Shown here piece by piece: positions 26,658 to 36,080 of a stretch of 64,000 bases of DNA. The first letter of the stretch is position 1, and each line of letters starts with the position of its first letter. A program made the position numbers and the translations under genes. This DNA is from CALBPI01 sp039027435 (GTDB lineage: Bacteria > Pseudomonadota > Gammaproteobacteria > Steroidobacterales > Woeseiaceae): positions 82,436-146,435 of the forward strand of contig JBCCKF010000010.1 in the NCBI GenBank assembly GCA_039027435.1, written 5' to 3'. The notes below the pieces were generated by a model. It did no database searches and was not told the origin of the DNA. It saw only the letters and a list, made by a program, of their open reading frames with translations.

Positions 26658-28951
26658 GTTCACCTTGGCCAGAAAACACGACCACACCGCCGCTGTTTCT
26701 TCTGGACGCGGCTCACGCACCTGAAGCAGATCATCTTCGCGCATGGATCGAAAGCACAGCGCCAGACACCGAGAGACCTGCGTGTCTCTTACTCCCCATT
26801 GCGAATCGTCAGGAGACGATCGAGGCCAGCGGGTTGGTGCCTTTTCTCGATCTCTCGCCGGACACCGAACTCATCCCCGTTCGGGTGATCTGGCAGAACC
26901 CTGAAAAGGCGCATTCCCATCCGCCGCGATTTCGGGACTTATGGCACGGTGACTATCGGCACCCGAGCGCCAAGCGCGCTGCCCAATGGCTCGAACAAGA
27001 CCCGAGCCGAGGCGAATGCGTTGCAGGGGCATCGGCTACGCTTGGGGATCTTCGCGCACAGTTCGATGCGGATGGTCAGTCGATAACGGATCAACCGGCA
27101 TTTGCCGCATTCATCGCGGGACGCGCGGGACTCACACTGGATATTGCGGAGCGCAAGCGTCGCGGTGGTCGCTATAAGGTCCCGAGACGGGTGGCCAGCA
27201 ACATGAAGGCCAGCCGTCGTTATCAGGAGGCGTTGGCCGAAGTCGCAGACAAGACCGGAGAATCCATTGCGGATCTCGAGGCTCGCGCTGAGGGGATCTT
27301 TGCGGAGCTGGTCGCGATTCCGAAAGCCGTCTGGCAAGACGGCATTGCAGCCTTCAATCGCAAGGTCATCGGAATGGGGTACGAGCAGGAGTTTGTACTC
27401 GACCCGGAAACGCTGAAGCGCATTCGCGATATCGTCCGGAACAAACCAACGGTTCTGTTGTGGACACACAAGACCCACGTAGATGGATTCGCGGTGTACT
27501 CGATGATGTTCGAGAACGATTTTCCGGTACCGCACTTGCTTGGTGGCGTGAACATGGCATTCGCCGGACTCGGCTACGCGGCACGGCGCTCCGGCGGAAT
27601 CTTTATTCGTCGTAGTTTCCAGGACGATCTGCTCTACAAGATGATCCTGCGCCAATACATCGGCTACCTGCTCGAAAAGCGCTTCCCGCTGACGTGGGCG
27701 TTCGAGGGAACACGTTCACGGGTCGGGAAGTTGATGCCGCCGCGTTACGGATTACTCAAATACGTGTTGGAAGCTGCGGCGACAACCGGCTCGGAGGACT
27801 TGCATGTCATTCCGGTTGCGCTGAACTATGACCTGATCGGTGATGTGAAAGACTACGTCCGTGAGCAAAGCGGAGCAGTCAAGCAACCAGAGTCGCTGCG
27901 GTGGTTTATCGGCTATCTCCGAGGGCTGCGCAAACGCCTTGGGCGCATCTATATCGATTTTGGAGAACCGATCGTCGTCAGTGATCCAGAGTCCGTACAG
28001 GATGGATTGAGTCTCAAGAAACTTGCCTTTGAGGTGGGTGTTGAGGCCAATAAAGTCACACCAATTACGCTGGCCTCGCTCGTCACAATGATCTTGTTGG
28101 GTGCGGCTCCTCGCGGACTAACGCGTCATCAACTCGGGCGCCAGATGCTGCGCTATCTGAAGTGGGCGCGTGATCGCAACATACGAGTCGCCAGTGATTT
28201 CGATCAGGGCTCGCCGGACGGGCTCAATCAACTTGCCGATGTACTCGGCGACAGCGGACTCGTCACGCGCTTCGATGAAGGCCCCGATATCGTCTACACG
28301 CTTGCACCCGACCAGCATGGCGTGGCGAGCTATTATCGCAACACCATCGTTCACCATTTTGTGGTCAAGGCATTCATTGAATTGGCCATGATCTCCTTAC
28401 CCGACGATCTGGACGAGCGGCTACCTTACTTCTGGGATCGGGTGGATGCGCTACGCGATCTGTTCAAGTTCGAGTTCTTCTATGTGTCTCGCGAAGCATT
28501 TCGCGGTCGTGTCGAGGAAGAGCTCGACCATTACGACACCGAATGGAGTCAAAAAATCCCGAGCAATGCCGAGTTCCCGGACCGTCTCCTGAAACGATTG
28601 CGCCCACTGGTTGCGCGTGCAGCGCTGCTACCCTATATCGAAGCCTACGGCGTCGTGGCAAAAATTCTCAAAGGCCTCCGAGGCACCGAATCCATCGAAC
28701 GCAAAGCCTGCCTAGAGCAAGCACTGGCTTACGGAAAGCAGGCTTATCTTCAGCGATTGATTACGAGTGAAGCATCAGTGGGTAAATTGTTTTTCGACAA
28801 TGCATTCAGCCTGATGGAGAACCTCGGGCTAGTCGAACCGGATGGGTCAGACCTTGGGCCCGCGCGAAGCGCGTTTGCCAGCACCATCGCAGAGCTTGCC
28901 CGGTGCATGGAACATATCTACCTGCTCGACGCACCCGGAGATATGCTCTAG
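26654..28951 (+). CDS. plsB: Glycerol-3-phosphate 1-acyltransferase (PlsB-like)
   Basis: 765 residues; transfers an acyl chain to position 1 of glycerol-3-phosphate. The acyltransferase block is present: HKTHVD (His272-x4-Asp277), the GIFIRRSF motif, FEGTRSRVGKLMPP, and VIPVALNYD. The C-terminal about 300 residues are helical, as in PlsB. It is slightly shorter than E. coli PlsB (807) and not closely similar to it, so it is a divergent member. TTG start supported by GGAGG. Third gene of the lipid cluster. Confidence 0.88.
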   Translation: MSSPWPENTTTPPLFLLDAAHAPEADHLRAWIESTAPDTERPACLLLPIANRQETIEASGLVPFLDLSPDTELIPVRVIWQNPEKAHSHPPRFRDLWHGDYRHPSAKRAAQWLEQDPSRGECVAGASATLGDLRAQFDADGQSITDQPAFAAFIAGRAGLTLDIAERKRRGGRYKVPRRVASNMKASRRYQEALAEVADKTGESIADLEARAEGIFAELVAIPKAVWQDGIAAFNRKVIGMGYEQEFVLDPETLKRIRDIVRNKPTVLLWTHKTHVDGFAVYSMMFENDFPVPHLLGGVNMAFAGLGYAARRSGGIFIRRSFQDDLLYKMILRQYIGYLLEKRFPLTWAFEGTRSRVGKLMPPRYGLLKYVLEAAATTGSEDLHVIPVALNYDLIGDVKDYVREQSGAVKQPESLRWFIGYLRGLRKRLGRIYIDFGEPIVVSDPESVQDGLSLKKLAFEVGVEANKVTPITLASLVTMILLGAAPRGLTRHQLGRQMLRYLKWARDRNIRVASDFDQGSPDGLNQLADVLGDSGLVTRFDEGPDIVYTLAPDQHGVASYYRNTIVHHFVVKAFIELAMISLPDDLDERLPYFWDRVDALRDLFKFEFFYVSREAFRGRVEEELDHYDTEWSQKIPSNAEFPDRLLKRLRPLVARAALLPYIEAYGVVAKILKGLRGTESIERKACLEQALAYGKQAYLQRLITSEASVGKLFFDNAFSLMENLGLVEPDGSDLGPARSAFASTIAELARCMEHIYLLDAPGDML

Positions 28952-28952
28952 T

Positions 28953-29369
28953 TCACTCGGAGGCTTGATTCGATTCCTGAATGCTCTCCTTAAGGCCGCG
29001 TTGTAACACTTCCAATGCTGAATCGGTCCGTCCGGTCTCCTTGAGCAAGTCTCCAAGAATCATGGTCGCCGCGCTTCTGACTGTCGGATTGGTGCTATTG
29101 GCAAGCACTTCTCGCAAAACGCCGACGGCTTTAGCAGCCTCACCGCGTTCCTCATAGATTTCCTTGATTTTCTGCATCTGCAGGATCGCTGACTTCTCCG
29201 GCTCAGAGGCGATACCGTGAGTGGCTTCAATGATAGAAAAGTAACCGTCCATCACATTCATGAACTGTTCCATCATCGCCAGATCATCGGCATTCTGAGC
29301 AGAAGCACTCGGACTGGCTCCAAACATCACGACGACCAGCAGTGTTACGAGCGATTTCTTAAGCCACAT
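28953..29369 (-). CDS. Small secreted helical (TPR-like) protein of unknown function
   Basis: About 138 residues from the Met at 29369 (in-frame ATGs also at 29372, 29387 and 29390, the latter overlapping the anti-sigma gene). Signal peptide: KKSLVTLLVVVMFGASPSASAQ with an AQ cleavage site. The mature part is helical, with GEAAKAVGVLREVLANS and ETGRTDSALEVLQRGLKE, suggesting two TPR-like repeats. It is the last gene after the sigma/anti-sigma pair, so it may be part of that envelope-related regulon. I do not recognise a family. Confidence 0.65.
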   Translation of the reverse strand: MWLKKSLVTLLVVVMFGASPSASAQNADDLAMMEQFMNVMDGYFSIIEATHGIASEPEKSAILQMQKIKEIYEERGEAAKAVGVLREVLANSTNPTVRSAATMILGDLLKETGRTDSALEVLQRGLKESIQESNQASE

Positions 29370-29760
29370 CATCAGTCTCCATAGCATCATTATTTTCGCG
29401 AGTCTCTTTAGGGGCTATGACATCGCCCGCTCGCTTAGGTGAATCCGGAATGGTAGGCGCGATCATCCGACCCGGCGTGCGCAAGCCGCTGGAGGAGGGC
29501 GTCCCTGTTGGTATCGAGACGCTGCGCAGGGTCATCGGCCGGGATTGATTGTCCTGCACCGCGATTAGCAGTACCGCGGTCACTGCAACGAACAACGACG
29601 CCGCCATCGCCAGTCGTGTCGTTGCCAGATGCCGCGAACGACTTACGTTCAGGCGAGTCCACAGAGCATCGCCGGCCACGGTTGCCGGCGCTCGAGTTGA
29701 CCGCCAATCATCGCCGACAGACTGAAGCGCTTGGTCGATCGAATCCGATCCAGCAGTCAT
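29359..29760 (-). CDS. Membrane anti-sigma-factor-like protein
   Basis: About 133 residues from ATG 29760, which overlaps the sigma-factor stop as ATGA (ATG 29766 also possible). A cytoplasmic stretch of about 55 residues precedes one membrane helix (LAMAASLFVAVTAVLLIAV), then a short proline- and serine-rich periplasmic tail. No zinc-binding HxxxCxxC motif is seen. Position and topology suggest it holds the ECF sigma factor at the membrane; the function is inferred from context only. Confidence 0.6.
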   Translation of the reverse strand: MTAGSDSIDQALQSVGDDWRSTRAPATVAGDALWTRLNVSRSRHLATTRLAMAASLFVAVTAVLLIAVQDNQSRPMTLRSVSIPTGTPSSSGLRTPGRMIAPTIPDSPKRAGDVIAPKETRENNDAMETDDVA

Positions 29761-30281
29761 TGCCATTGCTCCTTGAGCCTGGTGCGTGCCTGGTTGAGAA
29801 GCGCTTTCACGGTCCCGACACGACAGCGCATGGCTCTTGCGGTATCGCTCACATCCATGTCTTCGAAAATACGCAGGTAGACCACCTCGCGCTGTCGCTC
29901 GGGCAACTGCGCTACCAAACGCTGCATGCGCGCCATATGATCGGCTGCGATAGTTTTTGACTCGGGACCCGGTGTCAGATCTATCTGCTCAAAAGACTCC
30001 GCAACAGGCCTTGCTCGATTAAATTCACGACAAACGTTGCGAAGCGTTTGGTAGAACCAGGTGAACGGTTCCGCCCCGAAACGAAATCGAGTGAGGCCCT
30101 TCAGCGATCTCACGAAGACCTCCTGTGTCGCATCTGTCGCCATGCTTTCATCGACCAGCCAACCACGCGCAAGTCGAAAAAGCCGGTCCTGGTGGCGCAT
30201 AACAAGCAGCTCCAGGGCCTCCTGATCTCCACGCTGAAACGCGCGAACCAAAGCCCGATCGTCGAGCTGATTCGCAGACAT
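29757..30281 (-). CDS. ECF-family RNA polymerase sigma factor
   Basis: 174 residues with sigma region 2 (LVMRHQDRLFRLARGWLVDES, ATQEVFVRSLKGLTRF) and region 4 (LPERQREVVYLRIFEDMDVSDTARAMRCRVGTVKALLNQARTRLKE). The helix-turn-helix in region 4 is intact. Coupled to the membrane protein that follows. It sits 36 bases after the DUF1501 gene, so the DUF1800-DUF1501-sigma-anti-sigma run may be one transcript. Confidence 0.92.
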   Translation of the reverse strand: MSANQLDDRALVRAFQRGDQEALELLVMRHQDRLFRLARGWLVDESMATDATQEVFVRSLKGLTRFRFGAEPFTWFYQTLRNVCREFNRARPVAESFEQIDLTPGPESKTIAADHMARMQRLVAQLPERQREVVYLRIFEDMDVSDTARAMRCRVGTVKALLNQARTRLKEQWQ

Positions 30282-30317
30282 GGGTCAGAGCATCCAACAC
30301 TTGGCCATCCGTGCAGT

Positions 30318-31700
30318 CTAACCGGCAAACAGTCCGAGCGGCGCACCGGTGCCTGTCGCAACGAAGCGACGCACATTCGGCAGCACAGCAGGCAGTTCGT
30401 TATCGCGGACACCAAACCATAAGGCCAGGTCGGCGAAGTACTCATCGGTCGACAGTGTGGGTGCGTAGATGCCTCTACCGACATCGAGCGGCGAGTCTTG
30501 AGCGAGTATCGGATACGTACCGAACATCTGTCCGCCGTTAACGCCGCCTCCCATCACAATATGATGACCACCCCAGCCATGGTCTGACCCTCGACCGTTG
30601 GACGTCAGCGTTCGAGCGAAATCCGAGATCGTAAACGTCGCAACCCGATCAAATACCGCGAGTTCGGTAAGTGCATCGCGAAACTCCGCGAGCCCATCGC
30701 TAACCATCGGCAACATCCGCGCCTGGTTGTTCAGCACTTCGTCGTGATGATCCCAACCACCAACCGTGATGAAAAACGTCTGTCGAGTGGCGCCAAGACG
30801 TTCACGAATCCCAATGACTCTCGCTACCTGACGCAGGGCCTGCGAAAGACCGTTGGCGGAGAACACGGTCTGCAATTGCGGAGCATCCTGCATCGCTGTC
30901 GAAAACGTGGTGTTCGCATCAATAGCTTCACGGAATCGCTTGACGTATTCCGCCCGCAGTAACTGGGACTGCGGCCTCGCAAGTAACGCGTCAGTCACAC
31001 TCGTACGAAAGTCTCCAAACGGTGTACCGTCGTTATAGCCGTTGATCGTTACCGCGCCGTCACCTTCGGGTGTGATGCTGAATTCGCTGGTACTGCGCCC
31101 GCTTTGGAAGGTATTGGTGCCCGCCAGAGAGACGTTCATCGAAACCCCATTCGACAGGTTGGCGCCTTGCATCAGGTCGGCCATACGACCACCCCAACCG
31201 ATAGCCGATCGCAGATCCGGGGTCGCCGTCTGCCATTGAGCAATCTGATCTGCGTGTGAGAACAAACCGACCGGCAACAAAGCCGTCCCGTTCTGTACTG
31301 CAATCGGATCAAACGGCTCGAGCAAAGTACCGACGTTCGCAACCAAGGCTGCCTCACCATTGCCAACAAGATCGGCCAGTCGCGTCATTCGTGGGTGCAG
31401 ACCAAACGCCCGTGTCCCGGTATTTGGCAAGCTGAGCGGCAACAGCGTATCCCGACGCAATGCGAGGTCCGAGCGGATCGCTGCATACTCTCCGTGTTGC
31501 GTTACATCTGCAGGAACCAACATGTTATAGGCGTCATTACCGCCTGCGAGCAGAATACAAACCAATGCCCGGTAATCGTCTGCCTGTTGCGCGCTGGCCG
31601 TGCGCATGGCTCCAAGTGTCCCGAGCGCCGTTCCCGCAGTGGCCCAAGAAGCACCTGCAGCGCAGGTGTGAGACAAAAATCCTCTTCGTGTCATCGACAT
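30318..31700 (-). CDS. DUF1501 protein, Tat-exported
   Basis: About 460 residues from ATG 31700, preceded by GAGG; an upstream in-frame extension lies inside the DUF1800 gene and is not signal-like. TRRGFLSHTCAAGASW is a twin-arginine signal, ending near TASAQ. Body: VCILLAGGNDAYNMLVP, FSHADQIAQWQT, GWGGRMADL, VGGWDHHDE, SDFARTLTSNGRGSDHGWGGHH; the last resembles metal-dependent phosphatase/sulfatase-type sites. The function of DUF1501 is not established. It always travels with DUF1800, as here. Confidence 0.9.
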   Translation of the reverse strand: MSMTRRGFLSHTCAAGASWATAGTALGTLGAMRTASAQQADDYRALVCILLAGGNDAYNMLVPADVTQHGEYAAIRSDLALRRDTLLPLSLPNTGTRAFGLHPRMTRLADLVGNGEAALVANVGTLLEPFDPIAVQNGTALLPVGLFSHADQIAQWQTATPDLRSAIGWGGRMADLMQGANLSNGVSMNVSLAGTNTFQSGRSTSEFSITPEGDGAVTINGYNDGTPFGDFRTSVTDALLARPQSQLLRAEYVKRFREAIDANTTFSTAMQDAPQLQTVFSANGLSQALRQVARVIGIRERLGATRQTFFITVGGWDHHDEVLNNQARMLPMVSDGLAEFRDALTELAVFDRVATFTISDFARTLTSNGRGSDHGWGGHHIVMGGGVNGGQMFGTYPILAQDSPLDVGRGIYAPTLSTDEYFADLALWFGVRDNELPAVLPNVRRFVATGTGAPLGLFAG

Positions 31701-31710
31701 CTGTTTAGCC

Positions 31711-33408
31711 TCACTGTTGCACGACGTAGTCAGGGGAAATAAGAAACAGCCAGAGCGCTGTCTGAAACTTGAACTGATCGTCGTCGATTGGATCGAGCGT
31801 CGCCAACCATTCAGTACGCACTGCGGCACTGAGCTGACCTGCCATCAACAGGCTATCGAGCTGGTCGATGAGAGCTTCGGTGTCCTCCGCTATTTCAACC
31901 CAGCGCGTGAAGTCCAGTGACGCCGGTGCGAAACCATCCGGTGTTTCTCCAGGGAAGTCAGCGAATACGATTGCGTCAATCAAGTTCGGCCAACCGATAA
32001 TTGTGCTCGCGTTGGTGATTTGAAATTCAGGGGCCACCAGGTTCGCGTCCGCGATCGGACCCGCTGGACTATGATCCGGCAAGTAGAAGTTGAACACGCT
32101 TGGTGCCGACAAGGGATGCTGGCGCAGAATGGCCTCTGCGAAGAAACCGGTCATACCGATCAGAGGGTCGGCACTGGACACATTGAACTGCCGCAAGAGA
32201 CTCACGTAGCGAACAAGAGGCTCCTGCAACTTGCCTTTGGCGCTCGCCGCATCGGGTGCTGCCCGCGCCTCGGGGTCCAACAGTACCGCTCGGACCACCG
32301 CCTTCATGTCGCCACGAACACCGAAGCCGTTGTCGTTAAACGTTGTAGCCACCCGCTCAATGTAGGCGGGTGATGGATTGGACGTTACAAGGCGCTGGAT
32401 TAGTTGCCTGCCGATAAATGGTCCGACGTTGGGATGATTGAACAGATTATCGATAGCCATCTCGAGATCCTGACTACCGGACTGGCCTGCCGGTACAACG
32501 AAGCCGTTCAACAGCCGCTTTTCTCCCGGCTCATGCGCTGCATCAAACATCTGCATGGGCACCGAGAAGTTAGGTTCGGCGATATTGCCGAAGAACGCGC
32601 CAGGTCCACCAAAGGACAAACCTGTAAATACTTTCGCAAACTCACGAATGTCATCGTTGTCGTAGCTTGGTACCGGCTGCCCATTGCTGCCGATCTGCAC
32701 ACTGCCATCGACGTTCAATTCGAATAGCCCAATCGAGAACAACTGCATCACTTCGCGAGCGTAGTTTTCGTCCGGAAATATGTTTCTGATCGGGTCTGAG
32801 GCGCGATTGTTCAGGTGGCTAAGGTAGAGCCCCATCGCTGGACTCAGTGTCACTTCGCGCAACAAATCCCGGAAGTTTCCAAACGCGTTCTCAAGCAGAA
32901 CGTCGTAGTAGGTGTTGAGCGCGTAGGGGTAGACCTCCAGCGTATCGACATTGTCCGAGACAACAAAAATCTGACTAAGCGCATACGCAACCCTCTGACG
33001 TACCGTGTCCCGTGCGGTCAGCGTGTTGTGCCACCACCCGATTCGGCGAGCGAAGATCAAATACTCGATATCGTTCTCAAAGGCGTCAAATTCGCCCGCT
33101 GCCCGGCGCGCAAGAATGCTTTCCATGGTGCCGCGGTGGAATGTTGGCGGCAGTTCGAGCTGCTGATCGAGCCACGCTTCTGCCCCTAGCCGAGTGGCAG
33201 ATTCGAGCGCTGTGTAATCGAGACCAAATGACGCAGCGCGCACCGTTTGACTGGTTGCATCAATTTGCGCCTTGCTGATAGGGGCCGGCCCAGGCGGTGG
33301 CACGCCGACGTTCGGCGGTGCGCTGCCGCCACCACCACCGCACGCAGCAAGACTCAAACTCAGGCAGATCAGTCCGCCTCTGATGGTTGTAGTCACTCTC
33401 ATCACCAC
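31711..33408 (-). CDS. DUF1800 protein, lipoprotein
   Basis: 565 residues. The N-terminus ICLSLSLAACGGGGG is a lipoprotein signal (lipobox ending in Cys) with a Gly/Pro-rich linker. Helical DUF1800 core: ATRLGAEAWLDQQL, WWHNTLTARDTVRQRVAYALSQIFVVS, NFRDLLREVTLSPAMGLYL, NYAREVMQLFSIGLFEL, AVRAVLLDPEARA. Ten bases before the DUF1501 start, so the two are co-expressed. Exact role unknown; proposed to be secreted partners in envelope or polymer metabolism. Confidence 0.9.
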   Translation of the reverse strand: MVMRVTTTIRGGLICLSLSLAACGGGGGSAPPNVGVPPPGPAPISKAQIDATSQTVRAASFGLDYTALESATRLGAEAWLDQQLELPPTFHRGTMESILARRAAGEFDAFENDIEYLIFARRIGWWHNTLTARDTVRQRVAYALSQIFVVSDNVDTLEVYPYALNTYYDVLLENAFGNFRDLLREVTLSPAMGLYLSHLNNRASDPIRNIFPDENYAREVMQLFSIGLFELNVDGSVQIGSNGQPVPSYDNDDIREFAKVFTGLSFGGPGAFFGNIAEPNFSVPMQMFDAAHEPGEKRLLNGFVVPAGQSGSQDLEMAIDNLFNHPNVGPFIGRQLIQRLVTSNPSPAYIERVATTFNDNGFGVRGDMKAVVRAVLLDPEARAAPDAASAKGKLQEPLVRYVSLLRQFNVSSADPLIGMTGFFAEAILRQHPLSAPSVFNFYLPDHSPAGPIADANLVAPEFQITNASTIIGWPNLIDAIVFADFPGETPDGFAPASLDFTRWVEIAEDTEALIDQLDSLLMAGQLSAAVRTEWLATLDPIDDDQFKFQTALWLFLISPDYVVQQ

Positions 33409-33488
33409 ACTCCCTCCAGTCCGAAACAGGACTGTATAAGGGTTAGTGCCATGAGGGCCGTGACGGTTTAGCCGAATTTCAAAAAAAT

Positions 33489-34313
33489 CTACTGAACGCC
33501 GGATTCTTTGTTTTGCGCGGCGCTGCGAAAGGGCTGCGTCAGTAGGGCCGGGAGCCGATGTTCGTTGGGTTCTCGGAAATACTCGAGACCAATGGTCATC
33601 GACTGGTGTGATTTTTCCGGCTGAGACTTGTAGCTTCGAAACAGGTAATCCCAGAGTGTGAGACAGAAGCCGTAATTCATATCGGTTTCGCGTTGATCGG
33701 CCGAATGATGTACCCGGTGAAAGTCGGGTGTAACGAGCAAACGGCGGAGTCTGCGATCAACCGCAGGTGATAATGAGATGTTTGCATGATTGAACATGGC
33801 GCTGACGTTCAGCACGATCTCGAAGATGACGACAGCAAGCGCATTAGCGCCTAACGCTGCGATGATCACCATTTTGTAACCGAGAGAGAGCGCGATTTCC
33901 AACGGGTGGAAACGTATCGCCGTCGTCACATCGAACTCAGTGTCCGCATGATGCACCCTGTGCAGGCGCCATAGCATCGGTATGGCGTGCATCCATCGAT
34001 GTTGCCAATAAATCGCCAAATCGAGCGCGACAACTGCGAGGGGTATCGCGAGCCAGCGGGAGAGCGTCACAGTATTGAAAAGGCCTATACCATTGGTCTC
34101 GCACCAAACCGCGAAAGCCACCGGGAGCACCGGTATCAGCAAACGCACTAGCATGGCGCCGGAAAGAAATAAGCCGAAGTTGCCAGTCCAACGTCTCTTG
34201 CGATCGGTGACATCACGGCGGGGTCTGAGTGCTTCCCACAGTGCAAACGCAACAATCGCGACGAGAAACGCGACCAGCCGAATACGATCTGCTTGTGCAA
34301 TCCAGTCAATCAT
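33489..34313 (-). CDS. Sterol desaturase / fatty-acid hydroxylase family protein
   Basis: About 274 residues from ATG 34313; a longer in-frame start lies inside modC. Membrane di-iron protein with the histidine clusters HRWMH, HRVHH and HRVHHSAD, and about four hydrophobic helices. It could hydroxylate or desaturate a fatty acid, carotenoid or sterol-like lipid. It directly follows modC on the same strand, but a functional link to molybdate is not evident. Confidence 0.88.
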   Translation of the reverse strand: MIDWIAQADRIRLVAFLVAIVAFALWEALRPRRDVTDRKRRWTGNFGLFLSGAMLVRLLIPVLPVAFAVWCETNGIGLFNTVTLSRWLAIPLAVVALDLAIYWQHRWMHAIPMLWRLHRVHHADTEFDVTTAIRFHPLEIALSLGYKMVIIAALGANALAVVIFEIVLNVSAMFNHANISLSPAVDRRLRRLLVTPDFHRVHHSADQRETDMNYGFCLTLWDYLFRSYKSQPEKSHQSMTIGLEYFREPNEHRLPALLTQPFRSAAQNKESGVQ

Positions 34314-34326
34314 TGGCAACCCGGTG

Positions 34327-35391
34327 TCACAAATAGGCGGTGATCGCAGCAGCCTTGATCTGTGCATGGCACTTGGCGCCGACCCGCAACCCAAGTTTAC
34401 GCGATGCGTCGTTGGTGATTCGAGCGAACAGCCTTGTACCAAACGCGTCTAACTCAATTAGCGAAAACGGCGTTTCGTCAAAGATCGATTGTCCGCTAAC
34501 CGTCACAGGGATGGTGTTCATGATACTGGATTGGTGCTCAGGCATTTCCGTCAGGCTGACGTCATCTGCACGAACTCGAACACTGACCGCACTGCCACGG
34601 GGTGCTTTCGTCGCCATCTGAATCCTGAGTTCATCTCTTGCAGCAATCGCCAGCCCATCCGCGTTCTCAACGACCTGAAGATCACCGATGACCACACCGA
34701 GCTCGCGCCCCAACGCGCTCGTAGGCGACGCATTCGCGAATACCGAAGCCGATGATCCGCTCATGGCAATGGCCCCTGCATCCATGATCACTAGATGGTC
34801 AGCGAGCAATGCTTGCTCATACGCAGAGTGGCTCACGAAGATGCAGGTGATTCCGGTGCGTTTGAGCTGCATCAATACCTGCAATAACGCCTGACGAGCT
34901 TCGTCATCCAACCCGGTCAAAGGTTCGTCCAGCAGCAATACGTCGGGCTGCGCCGCGACCGCACGTGCGATGGCGACGCGTTGTTGCTCACCTCCCGAGA
35001 GCGTGGACGCGCGTTGATCACGCAGCTGTACAAGTCCGAAGTCCTGCAGGATTGAATCGAGCAACCCCGCCTTTGCGTTGCGGTTAAAGCGAATCGCAAA
35101 CTCGAGATTGCCGGCGACCGTGCGGTGCGGCAGGAGTCCTGGAGACTGCAACACCATTGCAGCGCGTCTCTGGTGCGGAGCCAGGAAGCGGCGATCGTCC
35201 TGCCAAACATCATCGTTAATCTGCACGGTCCCCGGCACACGAATCAGGCCGGATATGGCCCTGAGAAACGTGCTCTTCCCACTGCCAGAAGGTCCGTAAA
35301 CGCCAATGCAAACGCCGCTTGGCAGTACCTCGGATACAGACAGCTGCGCCATACCTGACGCCTGCTGTTGCAGGTTTACCCGGATCGTCAC
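34327..35391 (-). CDS. modC: Molybdate ABC transporter ATP-binding protein
   Basis: 354 residues from GTG 35391, which overlaps the modB stop as GTGA; a longer ATG start at 35433 lies within modB. Walker A GPSGSGKS, Q-loop, signature LSGGEQQRVAIARA, Walker B VLLLDEPLTGLDD. The C-terminal part (IPVTVSG to HAQIKAAAI) is a TOBE/Mop molybdate-binding domain, specific to ModC. Supplies ATP for molybdate uptake; coupled to modB and modA. Confidence 0.95.
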   Translation of the reverse strand: MTIRVNLQQQASGMAQLSVSEVLPSGVCIGVYGPSGSGKSTFLRAISGLIRVPGTVQINDDVWQDDRRFLAPHQRRAAMVLQSPGLLPHRTVAGNLEFAIRFNRNAKAGLLDSILQDFGLVQLRDQRASTLSGGEQQRVAIARAVAAQPDVLLLDEPLTGLDDEARQALLQVLMQLKRTGITCIFVSHSAYEQALLADHLVIMDAGAIAMSGSSASVFANASPTSALGRELGVVIGDLQVVENADGLAIAARDELRIQMATKAPRGSAVSVRVRADDVSLTEMPEHQSSIMNTIPVTVSGQSIFDETPFSLIELDAFGTRLFARITNDASRKLGLRVGAKCHAQIKAAAITAYL

Positions 35392-36080
35392 GCGCTTTTG
35401 GATCCTGATTGAGTGAAAACGCTTCCACCCCAAACACGGTAGACCAACGTCAGGATCACGAGTGAGAAAACCACGAGTATCAGGGAGAGCTGATGCGCAC
35501 CCGCATAATCCAACGCTTCAACATGATCGTAGATCTGCACAGAGGCCACTCTTGTTTCACCCGGGATATTCCCGCCAATCATCAACACAACACCGAACTC
35601 TCCTACGGTATGCGCGAAGCCCAGCACGCCTGCAGCGACGACTGCACGTTGACTCATGGGAATGGCGACACGCAGCAATAGTGACTTAGGGTCAGCGCCG
35701 AGGCTGGACGACGCATCAAGCACGGATTGCGGCACAGCGGCGAAACCTGCCTGCAGTGGCTGGACGACAAAAGGCAACGAGTAAATGACGCTTCCCAAAA
35801 CCAGACCAGGAAAGCTGAATGCGAGCGGTGCGAGACCAGCGGTTGAAGTTAGTGCCCCCAACGGGCCAGACGGGCCCATCGCCAGCAACAAATAAAATCC
35901 GATCACCGTCGGCGGCAGGACCAACGGTAAGGCGATCAGTACATTGAAGGCTGTGGCTGCGATGGATTGAGAACGCACCAACCACCAGGACAAAGGCAGC
36001 CCGATGATCAACAAAATAATCGTCGTGCTTGTGGCTAACTTAACCGTGAGCCAAAGGGCTTGGAGATCCTCCGGACTCAT
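35388..36080 (-). CDS. modB: Molybdate ABC transporter permease
   Basis: 230-residue inner-membrane protein with about five helices and the permease loop EFGVVLMIGGNIPGETR (ABC-facing coupling helix), very typical of ModB. LPLVLPPTVIGFYLLL is also conserved. Four-base overlaps with modA (ATGA) and modC. Confidence 0.96.
   Translation of the reverse strand: MSPEDLQALWLTVKLATSTTIILLIIGLPLSWWLVRSQSIAATAFNVLIALPLVLPPTVIGFYLLLAMGPSGPLGALTSTAGLAPLAFSFPGLVLGSVIYSLPFVVQPLQAGFAAVPQSVLDASSSLGADPKSLLLRVAIPMSQRAVVAAGVLGFAHTVGEFGVVLMIGGNIPGETRVASVQIYDHVEALDYAGAHQLSLILVVFSLVILTLVYRVWGGSVFTQSGSKSA

Noticed and set aside
34327..35433. Longer ModC start at 35433
   Set aside because: It would overlap modB by 46 bases; GTG 35391 gives a four-base GTGA overlap like the other mod junctions.
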